Part shown: positions 44,713 through 52,136 of the stretch, one piece after another
How positions within the stretch are numbered: the stretch's first letter is position 1
Layout: each line of letters starts with the position of its first letter
Origin: Streptomyces sp. DG2A-72
GTDB taxonomy: Bacteria; Actinomycetota; Actinomycetes; Streptomycetales; Streptomycetaceae
Assembly (NCBI RefSeq): GCF_030499575.1
Contig: NZ_JASTLC010000001.1
Location: forward strand, 3,806,001 to 3,870,000
Length of the DNA stretch: 64,000 bases
Reading direction: 5' to 3'
Position numbers and translations under genes: made by a program
The notes under the pieces: generated by a model
Database searches by the model: none
Seen by the model: the letters and a program-made list of their open reading frames with translations, nothing else
What the model was told of the DNA's origin: nothing

Positions 44713-45135
44713 TCAGTACGACTCCACCACCTTGACCTCCTCCTCCGTCACCTCGCCCTCGACGATCCGGAACGAGCGGAACTGGAACGGGCCGAGGTCG
44801 TCCGTGTCCGCCGTCGAGACGAGGACGTAGTGCGCGCCGGGCTCGTTGGCGTACGAGATGTCCGTGCGGGAGGGGTGGGCCTCGGTCGCCGTGTGGGAGT
44901 GGTAGATGACCACCGGCTCCTCGTCGCGGTCGTCCATCTCGCGGTAGAGCTTGAGCAGATCGCCGGAGTCGAACTCGTAGAACGTGGGCGACATGGCTGC
45001 GTTCAGCATGGGGATGAAGCGCTCGGGGCGGTCCGAGCCCGCCGGGCCCGCGATCACGCCGCACGCCTCGTCGGGGTGGTCCTTGCGCGCGTGGGCGACG
45101 ATCCGGTCGACGAGGTCCTGGGTGATGGTCAGCAT
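44713..45135 (-). CDS. mec: JAMM/MPN+ metalloprotease Mec
   Basis: 140 residues. Catalytic zinc motif complete: Glu23 in DEACGVI, HxH at His79/His81, Ser89 and Asp92 in YHSHTATEAHPSRTD. In mycobacteria Mec releases cysteine from the CysO-Cys adduct formed by CysM. Here it probably also trims the CysO tail. Located upstream of the leader peptide on the same strand; separate transcript possible. Confidence 0.92.
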   Translation of the reverse strand: MLTITQDLVDRIVAHARKDHPDEACGVIAGPAGSDRPERFIPMLNAAMSPTFYEFDSGDLLKLYREMDDRDEEPVVIYHSHTATEAHPSRTDISYANEPGAHYVLVSTADTDDLGPFQFRSFRIVEGEVTEEEVKVVESY

Positions 45136-45158
45136 GTTCAGCAGGATAAGCAGAAGAC

Positions 45159-45187
45159 AGCCCCGTACCGGTGGGTGGTACGGGGCT
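45159..45187 (-). terminator. Terminator hairpin after the amino acid permease
   Basis: AGCCCCGTACC, loop, GGTACGGGGCT: perfect 11-bp arms, 27 bp beyond the permease stop and 24 bp before the mec start; terminates the permease transcript. Confidence 0.75.
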
Positions 45188-45213
45188 GCCCATATGCCGG
45201 ACGTCCGGCGCCG

Positions 45214-46635
45214 TCAGCCGACCTTCTGCAGGTCCGGCTCGCGGCGCTGCGTGACCTCCGGGTTCCGCGACCTGAGCACGACCCAGCCGATGGCCAGCGC
45301 GGCGGCCCAGCCGGCCATCACGTACAGGCAGACGCGGGAGTCGGCGTCGTACGCGATCAGGCCGGTGACGAAGAGCAGGAACGCGATGGCCACGTAGGAG
45401 AACACCGCGCCGCCCGGGGCCGGGAAGGAGGAGGCGGGAAGACGGCCCGCGACCACCGCGCGGCGGTAGAGGACGTGGCTGATCAGGATCATCAGCCAGG
45501 TCCAGATGCCGGCCGCGGTCGCCACCGAGGTGACGTAGCCGAAGGCCTTCTCCGGGACGATGTAGTTGAGGATCACGCCGATGCCCATGAAGAGCACGGA
45601 GATGACGATGCCGAAGGCGGGGGTCTTGGTCGACGACAGCTTGCTGAAGACCTTGGGGGCCTCACCGCTGTCGGCGAGGTTCCGCAGCATACGGCCGGTG
45701 GAGTACATGCCGGAGTTGCAGGACGACAGGGCAGCGGTCAGTACGACGAAGTTGACGATGCCGGCGGCGGCCGGGATGCCGATCACCGCGAAGGCCTTCA
45801 CGAACGGGCTGACGCCCTCCGCGAACTCGGTCCACTTCACCACGCACAGGATGACGGTGAGCGCACCGACGTAGAACAGCGCGATACGCCAGGGCAGGGT
45901 GTTGATCGCCTTGGGGAGGGTCTTCTCCGGGTTCTCGGACTCGCCGGCCGTGACACCGACCAGCTCGACCGCGAGGTAGGCGAACATGACGCCCTGCAGG
46001 GTCATCAGGGACGAGCCGACGCCCTTGGGGAAGAAGCCGTCGAAGGCCCAGAGGTTGGAGACCGCGGCGGTGTCACCGGCGGCGCTGAAACCGAAGGTGA
46101 GCACGCCGAGACCGATCACGATCATGCCGATCAGTGCGGTCACCTTGACCATCGAGAACCAGAACTCGATCTCACCGAACAGCTTGACCGAGATCAGATT
46201 GGCCGCGAACAGAACGATCAGGAAGACCAGCGCCGTGACCCATTGCGGGATCGACGGGAACCAGTAGTTCACGTAGATCGCGGCGGCCGTCAGTTCGGCC
46301 ATGCCGGTGACGACCCACATCAGCCAGTACGTCCAGCCGGTGAAGTAGCCGAAGAACGGGCCGAGGAATTCGCGGGAGTACTCCGCGAAGGAGCCCGAGA
46401 CCGGGCGGTAGAGCAGGAGCTCGCCGAGCGCCCGCATGATGAAGAAGATGATGACGCCGGCGATGGCGTACATGAGGATGAGGCTGGGTCCGGCCTTGGC
46501 GATGTTCGCCCCGGCTCCCAGGAACAGGCCGACGCCGATGGCGCCGCCGATCGCGATCATCTGGACCTGGCGACTGCCGAGCCCGCGCTCGTACCCCTCT
46601 TCAGGGGTCTCCGTGCCGACCTGGGCGGAGGTCAT
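45214..46635 (-). CDS. Amino acid permease (APC superfamily)
   Basis: 473 residues from ATG 46635 (MEKGAPHM at 46656 is the alternative). Twelve helices; first motif MIAIGGAIGVGLFLGAGANI is the AAT-family substrate loop, and PVSGSFAEYSREFLGPFFGY, ISVKLFGEIEFWFSMVKV and SSCNSGMYSTGRMLRNLADS are typical. Imports a neutral or basic amino acid by proton symport; substrate unassigned. Upstream 46753-46826 contains two hairpins. Confidence 0.92.
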   Translation of the reverse strand: MTSAQVGTETPEEGYERGLGSRQVQMIAIGGAIGVGLFLGAGANIAKAGPSLILMYAIAGVIIFFIMRALGELLLYRPVSGSFAEYSREFLGPFFGYFTGWTYWLMWVVTGMAELTAAAIYVNYWFPSIPQWVTALVFLIVLFAANLISVKLFGEIEFWFSMVKVTALIGMIVIGLGVLTFGFSAAGDTAAVSNLWAFDGFFPKGVGSSLMTLQGVMFAYLAVELVGVTAGESENPEKTLPKAINTLPWRIALFYVGALTVILCVVKWTEFAEGVSPFVKAFAVIGIPAAAGIVNFVVLTAALSSCNSGMYSTGRMLRNLADSGEAPKVFSKLSSTKTPAFGIVISVLFMGIGVILNYIVPEKAFGYVTSVATAAGIWTWLMILISHVLYRRAVVAGRLPASSFPAPGGAVFSYVAIAFLLFVTGLIAYDADSRVCLYVMAGWAAALAIGWVVLRSRNPEVTQRREPDLQKVG

Positions 46636-46752
46636 GTGTGGTGCGCCTTTCTCCATGCCGACCCGGGCCTTCGTCGGCCTCGGATCGGGTCTCGATCCCC
46701 CCGGACTGCTGGAGCGTGGTGCCTGACCGGCGGTCTGCCGATCGGTGGCGCA

Positions 46753-46826
46753 CCCGGCGGAACAATGGGTGGTGTTCGCCGGGCGGTCGTGAAGATCTAT
46801 CACGGCCGCCATGCTGATCAGCCGTG
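46753..46826 (-). promoter_or_regulatory. Two hairpins in the 5' region of the permease gene
   Basis: 46753-46783: CCCGGCGGAACA ... TGTTCGCCGGG, 11 bp paired with a bulged G. 46801-46826: CACGGC ... GCCGTG with a 14-base loop. They lie ~120-190 bp before the ATG and could be leader structures or operators. No riboswitch family recognised. The rest of the ~300-bp gap shows no gene. Confidence 0.4.
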
Positions 46827-46953
46827 CGGGATGTGGCACACAGCACAGAGAAAAGCGGACAAAGAGCACTCAGAGGTGCATACAACACCGCTGCGGTGAC
46901 GGGATCGTTATTCGGATTTGAGCGTCCGATTACCGAACACAACACCGTCACAA

Positions 46954-47556
46954 TCAGGGCATAAGTGTGGAGACAAGCGTCTCCTGGAGCCCGCCCAGCC
47001 ACAGATACGCCATCACCATCGGCTTGCGCGGATCCTCGTCCGGCAGCCGGTAGAGGAGGTCGGTGTCCTCTTCGTCCGTGATGTCGAGCCGGGAGCCGAT
47101 CGCCAGGCGCAGGTCGTTGAGGGCGCCGAGCCACTGCCGGGACTCTCCGTCCGACAGCTTGAGGACCGCCCCGCCCTCGTCGACCGGGCGCAGCGCGTCC
47201 AGGGAGCGGATCACCGCGAGGGCGTTCTCACGCTTCCCGGCGCGCAGGTCGTTCTCGGTGTAGCGGCGGAACTCGGCGGAGTACGCCTTCTGCTCCGCGG
47301 CCTCCTCGGTCTGCGGCGTGCCCTCCGGGTCGCTGTAGGCGTCCGGGAAGAGCCGCTTGAGGACCGGGTCGGCGGGCGGTTCGCTCGGGCCCTCGGCGAA
47401 CAGCTCGGCCAGCGGGTCCTCAGGGCCGTCCTCGCCGGGACCGGGGCCGATGAGTTCCAGGAGCTGGACGGCCAGCGACCGGATGATGGAGATCTCGACG
47501 TCGTCGAGTGCGACGGCCGCGCCGCCGCCGGGGAGCGGTTCGAATTGACCTGGCAT
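46954..47556 (-). CDS. DUF2017 protein
   Basis: 200 residues: MPGQFEPLPGGGAAVALDDV, EISIIRSLAVQLLELIGPGP, RRYTENDLRAGKRENALAVI and RPVDEGGAVLKLSDGESRQW. A helical cytoplasmic protein with an acidic linker at ~45-90, conserved directly downstream of clpS in actinobacteria. Suggests a link to ClpS/ClpP proteolysis, not proven. Separated from clpS by tandem repeats. Confidence 0.88.
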   Translation of the reverse strand: MPGQFEPLPGGGAAVALDDVEISIIRSLAVQLLELIGPGPGEDGPEDPLAELFAEGPSEPPADPVLKRLFPDAYSDPEGTPQTEEAAEQKAYSAEFRRYTENDLRAGKRENALAVIRSLDALRPVDEGGAVLKLSDGESRQWLGALNDLRLAIGSRLDITDEEDTDLLYRLPDEDPRKPMVMAYLWLGGLQETLVSTLMP

Positions 47557-47570
47557 GAAGTGAGTTCGCT

Positions 47571-47645
47571 ACTTCCGGTCCTGCGAGCGGGTTCGGATTA
47601 CTTCCGGTCCTGCCTACGAGTTCGGGTCATTTCCGGTCGTGCTGG
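47571..47645 (-). repeat. 29-bp tandem repeat covering the clpS stop codon
   Basis: Unit begins ACTTCCGGTCCTGC (plus strand) at 47571, 47600 and, as ATTTCCGGTCGTGC, at 47629; exact 29-bp period with diverged second halves (GAGCGGGTTCGG / CTACGAGTTCGG). The 47629 copy holds the last codons (HDRK) and stop of clpS, so the gene end has been duplicated downstream into the gap before the DUF2017 gene. Confidence 0.9.
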
Positions 47646-47944
47646 AGGGTGGCCCACAGACCGTAGCCGTGCATCGCCTGCACGTCGCGCTCCATCTCCT
47701 CGCGGGTCCCGCTGGAGACGACCGCCCGGCCCTTGTGGTGGACGTCGAGCATGAGCTTGGTGGCCTTGTCCTTCGAGTAGCCGAAGTACGTCTGGAAGAC
47801 ATAGGTCACATAGCTCATGAGGTTGACCGGGTCGTTGTGCACGATCGTGACCCAGGGGACGTCCGGCTCGGGTACGGCGAAGACCTCCTCCGCCGACTGG
47901 GGGCGTTCGATCTCTACGGGCGCGGGTGACGTCACATGGCCCAT
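47627..47944 (-). CDS. clpS: ATP-dependent Clp protease adaptor ClpS
   Basis: 105 residues from ATG 47944 (GTG 47935 alternative). [22 protein letters not shown] is the N-degron pocket motif (V-x-NDD/P-x-x-x-M), and [20 protein letters not shown] and [11 protein letters not shown] complete the fold. It delivers N-end-rule substrates to ClpC/ClpA. Divergent from pncB; the intergenic palindrome may serve both. Confidence 0.95.
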   Translation of the reverse strand: MGHVTSPAPVEIERPQSAEEVFAVPEPDVPWVTIVHNDPVNLMSYVTYVFQTYFGYSKDKATKLMLDVHHKGRAVVSSGTREEMERDVQAMHGYGLWATLQHDRK

Positions 47945-48007
47945 GCTGCCACCGGAGGGGGGTGGTCGCACAAATGCGCACCGCGATCGACCCCGATCGA
48001 CCCCAAA

Positions 48008-48037
48008 TCGTCAGACTGACGAGATGGGGGGTATCAT
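48008..48037 (+). promoter_or_regulatory. Palindromic operator and promoter of pncB
   Basis: 48008-48022 is a perfect palindrome TCGTCAG-A-CTGACGA. It overlaps a plausible -35 (TCGTCA, 4/6) which is 18 bp from TATCAT at 48032-48037, a 5/6 -10 box. The transcript would begin within about 3 bp of the pncB ATG at 48046, so the mRNA is probably leaderless. An unidentified repressor of NAD salvage, perhaps also of clpS, is likely. Confidence 0.6.
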
Positions 48038-48045
48038 CCTTAGTC

Positions 48046-49392
48046 ATGAACACAGCGGACCTTGGGCTGCCGGTGGATGTTCCCTCGACGGCGCTCTTCA
48101 CGGACCAGTACGAGCTGACGATGCTGCAGGCCGCGCTGAGGGCGGGCACCGCCGAGCGGCGGAGCGTGTTCGAGGTCTTCACCCGGCGGCTGCCCGACGG
48201 GCGGCGCTACGGCGTCGTCGCGGGCACCGGACGGGTGCTGGACGCCGTGGAGAACTTCCGTTTCGACGCGGACGTCCTCGGCTTTCTGCGCGAGCGCGGC
48301 ATCGTCGACGAGGAGACCCTGACGTGGCTCGCCGGCTACCGCTTCAGCGGTGACATCTGGGGCTACCCCGAGGGCGAGGTGTACTTCCCGGGCTCGCCGA
48401 TCATGCGGGTCGAGGGCTCCTTCGCCGAGTGCGTACTGCTGGAGACCGTGATCCTGTCCATCCTCAACCACGACTCCGCGGTGGCCGCGGCGGCGTCCCG
48501 GATGTCGGCGGCGGCCGGAGACCGGCCCCTGATCGAGATGGGCGCCCGCCGCACCCACGAGCTGTCGGCCGTCGCCGCCGCCCGCGCCGCGTACGTCGGC
48601 GGCTTCGCGACCACCTCGGACCTGGCCGCCGGCTTCCGCTACGGCATCCCGACCGTCGGCACGTCCGCGCACGCCTTCACCCTGCTCCACGACCGCGAGC
48701 GGGACGCCTTCCAGGCCCAGGTGAACTCGCTGGGCCGGAACACGACGCTGCTGGTGGACACGTACGACGTCGCCGAAGCCGTCCGTACGGCGGTGGAGGT
48801 CGCCGGGCCCGAGCTGGGTGCCGTGCGGATCGACTCCGGGGACCTGCTGCTGGTCGCGCACCGGGTGCGGCAGCAGCTGGACGAGCTGGGCGCGAGCGCC
48901 ACGAAGATCGTCGTCACCTCGGACCTGGACGAGTACGCGATCGCCTCGCTGGCGGCGGCGCCGGTGGACGCGTACGGCGTGGGCACCCAGCTGGTGACGG
49001 GATCCGGCCATCCCACGTGCTCGATGGTCTACAAACTGGTCGCCCGCGCCGAGTCCGCCGACCCGAAGGAACCGCTGGTCCCGGTCGCGAAGAAGTCCAC
49101 CGGCGGTAAAACGTCCATCGGCGGCCGCAAGTGGGCCGCTCGACGGCTGGACGAGGACGGGGTCGCCGAGGCCGAGGTCGTCGGCACCGGACCGGTCCCC
49201 GGCGAGCTGGCCGACCGGCAACTGCTCGTGGAGCTGGTCAAGGGCGGTGACGTGGTCGCACGTGAACCGCTGGACGTTCCGCGCGACCGGCACATAGCCG
49301 CCCGCGCGAATCTGCCGCTGTCCGCTACGCAGCTGTCCCGGGGGGAACCCGTGATTCCGACCGAGTACGTCCACGGGCGCTCGGGTAGCTAA
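48046..49392 (+). CDS. pncB: Nicotinate phosphoribosyltransferase
   Basis: 448 residues from ATG 48046. STALFTDQYELTMLQAALRA, VFEVFTRRLPDGRRYGVVAG, ARRTHELSAVAAARAAYVGG, TVGTSAHAFTLLHDRE and VRIDSGDLLLVAHRVRQQLD are NAPRTase signatures; the phospho-His region and the active-site pocket (GTQLVTGSGHP) are present. Makes nicotinate mononucleotide from nicotinate, PRPP and ATP for NAD salvage. Followed 130 bp later by pncA, so the pathway is clustered. Confidence 0.95.
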   Translation: MNTADLGLPVDVPSTALFTDQYELTMLQAALRAGTAERRSVFEVFTRRLPDGRRYGVVAGTGRVLDAVENFRFDADVLGFLRERGIVDEETLTWLAGYRFSGDIWGYPEGEVYFPGSPIMRVEGSFAECVLLETVILSILNHDSAVAAAASRMSAAAGDRPLIEMGARRTHELSAVAAARAAYVGGFATTSDLAAGFRYGIPTVGTSAHAFTLLHDRERDAFQAQVNSLGRNTTLLVDTYDVAEAVRTAVEVAGPELGAVRIDSGDLLLVAHRVRQQLDELGASATKIVVTSDLDEYAIASLAAAPVDAYGVGTQLVTGSGHPTCSMVYKLVARAESADPKEPLVPVAKKSTGGKTSIGGRKWAARRLDEDGVAEAEVVGTGPVPGELADRQLLVELVKGGDVVAREPLDVPRDRHIAARANLPLSATQLSRGEPVIPTEYVHGRSGS

Positions 49393-49522
49393 AGGCGGCG
49401 CTCCGGCGCAAGCCCTGAAATGCCCCCTCCCCTAGGGCCCTCCCAGTCTCTAGGCTCGTAACTTCACACCGGCGGGCCCGCACCCTGATCCACCCCGACC
49501 CCATAGTCGAAGGACACCGACC

Positions 49523-50107
49523 ATGCGCCGCGCCTTGATCGTCGTAGACGTGCAGAACGATTTCTGCGAGGGGGGCAGCCTCGCGGTGGCCGGGGGTGCC
49601 GATGTGGCCGCCGCCATCACCGAGCTGATCGGGCAGGCGCCCGCCGGCTACCGGCATGTGGTGGCCACGCGCGACCACCACATCGCGCCCGGCGGACACT
49701 TCGCCAGCAACCCCGACTACGTCCACTCCTGGCCGGCGCACTGTGTCGCCGGCACCGAGGGCGTGGGCTTCCACCCCAACTTCGCGCCCGCCGTCGCCTC
49801 GGGCGCCGTCGACGCCGTGTTCGACAAGGGGGCGTACTCGGCGGCGTACAGCGGCTTCGAGGGCGCCGACGAGAACGGCGTCCCGCTGGCCGACTGGCTG
49901 CGCGCCCGCGAGGTCACCGAGGTGGACGTGGTCGGGATCGCGACCGACCACTGCGTGCGCGCCACCGCGCTGGATGCGGCGCGTGAGGGGTTCCGTACAC
50001 AGGTGCTGCTGGACCTGACCGCCGGGGTGGCCGAGGAGACCACCGAGCGGGCACTGGAGGAGATGCGGGAGGCGGGGGTCGAACTTTCGGGCAAGCCGGT
50101 CGTCTAG
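49523..50107 (+). CDS. pncA: Nicotinamidase
   Basis: 194 residues. Catalytic triad Asp9 (VVDVQNDF), Lys102 (FDKGAYSAAYSGF) and Cys144 (ATDHCVRAT); metal ligands in TRDHHIAPGGHFAS (Asp51, His53 region). Hydrolyses nicotinamide to nicotinate, feeding PncB. Separate promoter or co-transcription with pncB cannot be decided; the gap contains no terminator hairpin. Confidence 0.96.
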   Translation: MRRALIVVDVQNDFCEGGSLAVAGGADVAAAITELIGQAPAGYRHVVATRDHHIAPGGHFASNPDYVHSWPAHCVAGTEGVGFHPNFAPAVASGAVDAVFDKGAYSAAYSGFEGADENGVPLADWLRAREVTEVDVVGIATDHCVRATALDAAREGFRTQVLLDLTAGVAEETTERALEEMREAGVELSGKPVV

Positions 50108-50199
50108 TGCCCCGAAGGGGCGCGGGGAACTGCGCGACCAGCCACGACCAGGCCCGCAGACGATCGACGGCCCCTCGCGGCCCTTCCGGCGGAGCGCTA
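50107..50199. repeat. Dispersed intergenic element (family B), second copy
   Basis: TGCCCCGAAGGGGCGCGGGG, AACTGCGCGACCAGCCACGA, CCCGCAGACGATCGACGGC and TTCCGGCGGAGCGCT correspond, block by block, to 24518-24650. It begins at the pncA stop and overlaps the end of the next convergent gene. Hairpin potential CCCGAAGGGG at its start suggests it doubles as a terminator. Confidence 0.8.
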
Positions 50200-50532
50200 C
50201 GCAGGCGTCGCCGGACGCCTTCGCAGTGCCCTGATCGGGTGCCACAGCTCCTGCGACAGGGCCGGTACGCCGTCGTCCGGGGCCGTACGCCATATCAGGC
50301 CGTCGGGGTGGTGGAGGACCGCGGTGATCTCGTCCGGGGTCGGCGGGGCCGCGTTGCCGCGGAGGTAGACCGCGCGCATGCCCAGGTTGCGGAGCCTGGT
50401 CAGGGCTCGCGCCCGGTTCTGGGCGTGCACCAGGACACGTACACAGCCCGTGCCGTCGACGGTGGGGCTGGGCAGGTTCAACGCCACCACCACGCTGCCC
50501 GACGGCAGCCTGCAGAAGCCTCCTACGGCCAT
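50197..50532 (-). CDS. Conserved hypothetical protein
   Basis: 111 residues, MAVGGFCRLPSGSVVVALNL start; RVLVHAQNRARALTRLRNLGM and MRAVYLRGNAAPPTPDEITAVLHHPDG, ending RPATPA. An alpha/beta pattern but no family I recognise with certainty. A gene of this type sits here in related Streptomyces, as far as I recall. It is convergent with pncA with a repeat element between. Confidence 0.7.
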   Translation of the reverse strand: MAVGGFCRLPSGSVVVALNLPSPTVDGTGCVRVLVHAQNRARALTRLRNLGMRAVYLRGNAAPPTPDEITAVLHHPDGLIWRTAPDDGVPALSQELWHPIRALRRRPATPA

Positions 50533-50653
50533 TCAGTCACTTCCCCGTTCCCAGTGGTGTCAATAAGAGAATCACAGGACGCACCTAAACACGATCGGCG
50601 GCAACCCGCCAGGGGCTACCGCCGAATCGCGCTCTGACCTGCGGAAACGTTGA

Positions 50654-50850
50654 CTACTTCACCGCGGGGCCGACTTCGAGCGAGATCGTCGAGCCGTCCT
50701 TGGCCTCCTTGACGATCTTGATCTTGGTGTTGGTGTCAGTGATCTTGAGGCCCGCGAGCGGGGTGCTCTCGTCGTAGTAGGTGCGCCGCCGTCGGAGTAG
50801 TAGCGGAAGCGGAGTTGGACGCTCTTGCCCGCGTCCGGGCACGCGGAAGG
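50654..50850 (-). pseudogene. 3' fragment of a secreted-protein-like gene
   Basis: The reverse strand has PDAGKSVQLRFRYYSDG in one phase and TYYDESTPLAGLKITDTNTK, IKIVKEAKDGSTISLEVGPA, VK-stop in the next, joined by a single phase change at ~50790. The 5' part is missing before ~50850. It looks like the C-terminal beta domain of a larger secreted or lipoprotein gene lost by deletion. The rest of the gap to 51074 shows no gene. Confidence 0.5.
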
Positions 50851-51074
50851 GGTTCCTGGGTGGGGCCTTACTAACGGGCGCGTGGGTCCGTCCACTTGCT
50901 GGACGGTGTGACTCGATGCGCCCCCCATGCACCGATACTGTTGGTTAGGTCACGCTTACCGTTCGTTCCACTCGGGCATCCCTGCGATTAGAGTCGGTTG
51001 GCGGCTCGCCCGGAAGCCGACGCAATGCCAGGCCGGCGCCCCTTCTCACCCCCATTTCCGAGGACACGATTGCC

Positions 51075-51341
51075 ATGCCTCGTCCGACTGCGCCTCGACC
51101 GACCGCCGCACAGCTCGCCTACGGTTCATGCACCGTGATCTTCTCGACCCTCGCCATGCTGCTGCTGTCACAAACGAGTTCAGGTGTGGGGATCGCGGTC
51201 ATCGCCGTCGCGGCGCTCGCTCTCGGGCTCCTGGTCGCCATGACGGTTCCCCTGCCGAAGCCGAGCGCGGCCACCGCGCCAACGGCTGAGGCCCCCACCA
51301 CGCCGGAGCGCGTACCGGTGAATTCCGGCAAGGCTGCCTGA
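51075..51341 (+). CDS. Small two-helix membrane protein
   Basis: 88 residues from ATG 51075. Pro/Thr-rich start MPRPTAPRPTAAQLAYGSCT, two hydrophobic helices (VIFSTLAMLLLSQTSSG and GIAVIAVAALALGLLVAMTV) and an Ala/Pro-rich tail. Function unknown. Convergent with the RDD gene across a strong terminator. Confidence 0.7.
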   Translation: MPRPTAPRPTAAQLAYGSCTVIFSTLAMLLLSQTSSGVGIAVIAVAALALGLLVAMTVPLPKPSAATAPTAEAPTTPERVPVNSGKAA

Positions 51342-51365
51342 ATCTCGCAGCCTGATCTCGTACGT

Positions 51366-51405
51366 ACGACCGGCGGGCCCGCGATGTCGCGGGCCCGCCG
51401 GTCGT
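51366..51405. terminator. Strong bidirectional terminator
   Basis: ACGACCGGCGGGCCCGCGA, loop TG, TCGCGGGCCCGCCGGTCGT: 19-bp perfect arms. Lies between the convergent membrane-protein gene and the RDD gene. Confidence 0.85.
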
Positions 51406-51417
51406 TCGTCGTGCCCG

Positions 51418-52047
51418 TCAGGTGGTGACCACGACCGTCTTGGCCGCCTTGTCGTGCAGGCCCTGCTTGTACGGCTTGTCGAAGTAGCTCACGCCGCCCG
51501 AGATCGCGGTCCAGATGCAGGCGCAGCAGAAGGCGAACGGGATCCACAGCACCAACGACCGCACCAGCGCCGTCTGCACCGAGGGCGTGGAGCCGTTGTC
51601 GAGGTTGGCCACCCGCATCTTCAGCCACTTCTTGCCCAGGGTCTGCCCGGTCTTGGCCATCAGGAAGGTGTCGTAGGCGATGTAGAGCACGGCGGCGACC
51701 GCGGACTGCGCGAACGACTTGCCGTACTCGACCTCGTCGGCGCCGACGTCGTACTCGCTGACACCGAAGCCCCAGGTGAGCAGCCAGACGACGATCCCGA
51801 CGAGGATCATGTCGATGATGCGGGCGAGCGTGCGTTTGCCGCTGTCGGCGAGCGGGGGCATACCGGCGAGCGGATCGCTCGGGTACGAGCCGCCGCCGTA
51901 GGGGTCACCGCCGTAGGGCGGGGGCTGGGCGCCGCCGTACGGGGCGCCGTACGGCGAGCCCGATCCCTGTTCTGGCGGGGGCTGCTTCCTGAACGGGTCG
52001 TCTTCCGGCGGCTGCTGACCGGAGCCGGGGGGCGGTTCGCTGCTCAT
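51418..52047 (-). CDS. RDD family membrane protein
   Basis: 209 residues. A Pro/Gly/Tyr-rich cytoplasmic N-terminus (GSPYGAPYGGAQPPPYGG type) to ~65, then the RDD domain: KRTLARIIDMILVGIVVWLL with the Arg-Asp pair, AVAAVLYIAYDTFLMAKTGQ, TLGKKWLKMRVANLDNGSTP and LWIPFAFCCACIWTAISGG. RDD proteins are membrane proteins of unclear role, some transporting Na+. Tandem with the next, larger RDD gene. Confidence 0.88.
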   Translation of the reverse strand: MSSEPPPGSGQQPPEDDPFRKQPPPEQGSGSPYGAPYGGAQPPPYGGDPYGGGSYPSDPLAGMPPLADSGKRTLARIIDMILVGIVVWLLTWGFGVSEYDVGADEVEYGKSFAQSAVAAVLYIAYDTFLMAKTGQTLGKKWLKMRVANLDNGSTPSVQTALVRSLVLWIPFAFCCACIWTAISGGVSYFDKPYKQGLHDKAAKTVVVTT

Positions 52048-52136
52048 GGCCCGAGTCGACCGCGAACCTTCCGGCTCCGCATCCGGCGAGCGGCCGTCCG
52101 GAGTACGAAATCAACTGGTCCTTCTGGAGTACACCG

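Noticed and set aside
44485..46899. Very long open frame (804 codons) on the forward strand across the leader, mec and permease region
   Set aside because: It is the antisense of the amino acid permease and mec genes; composition is Asp/Glu/Gly/Arg-rich without motifs, typical of high-GC shadow frames.
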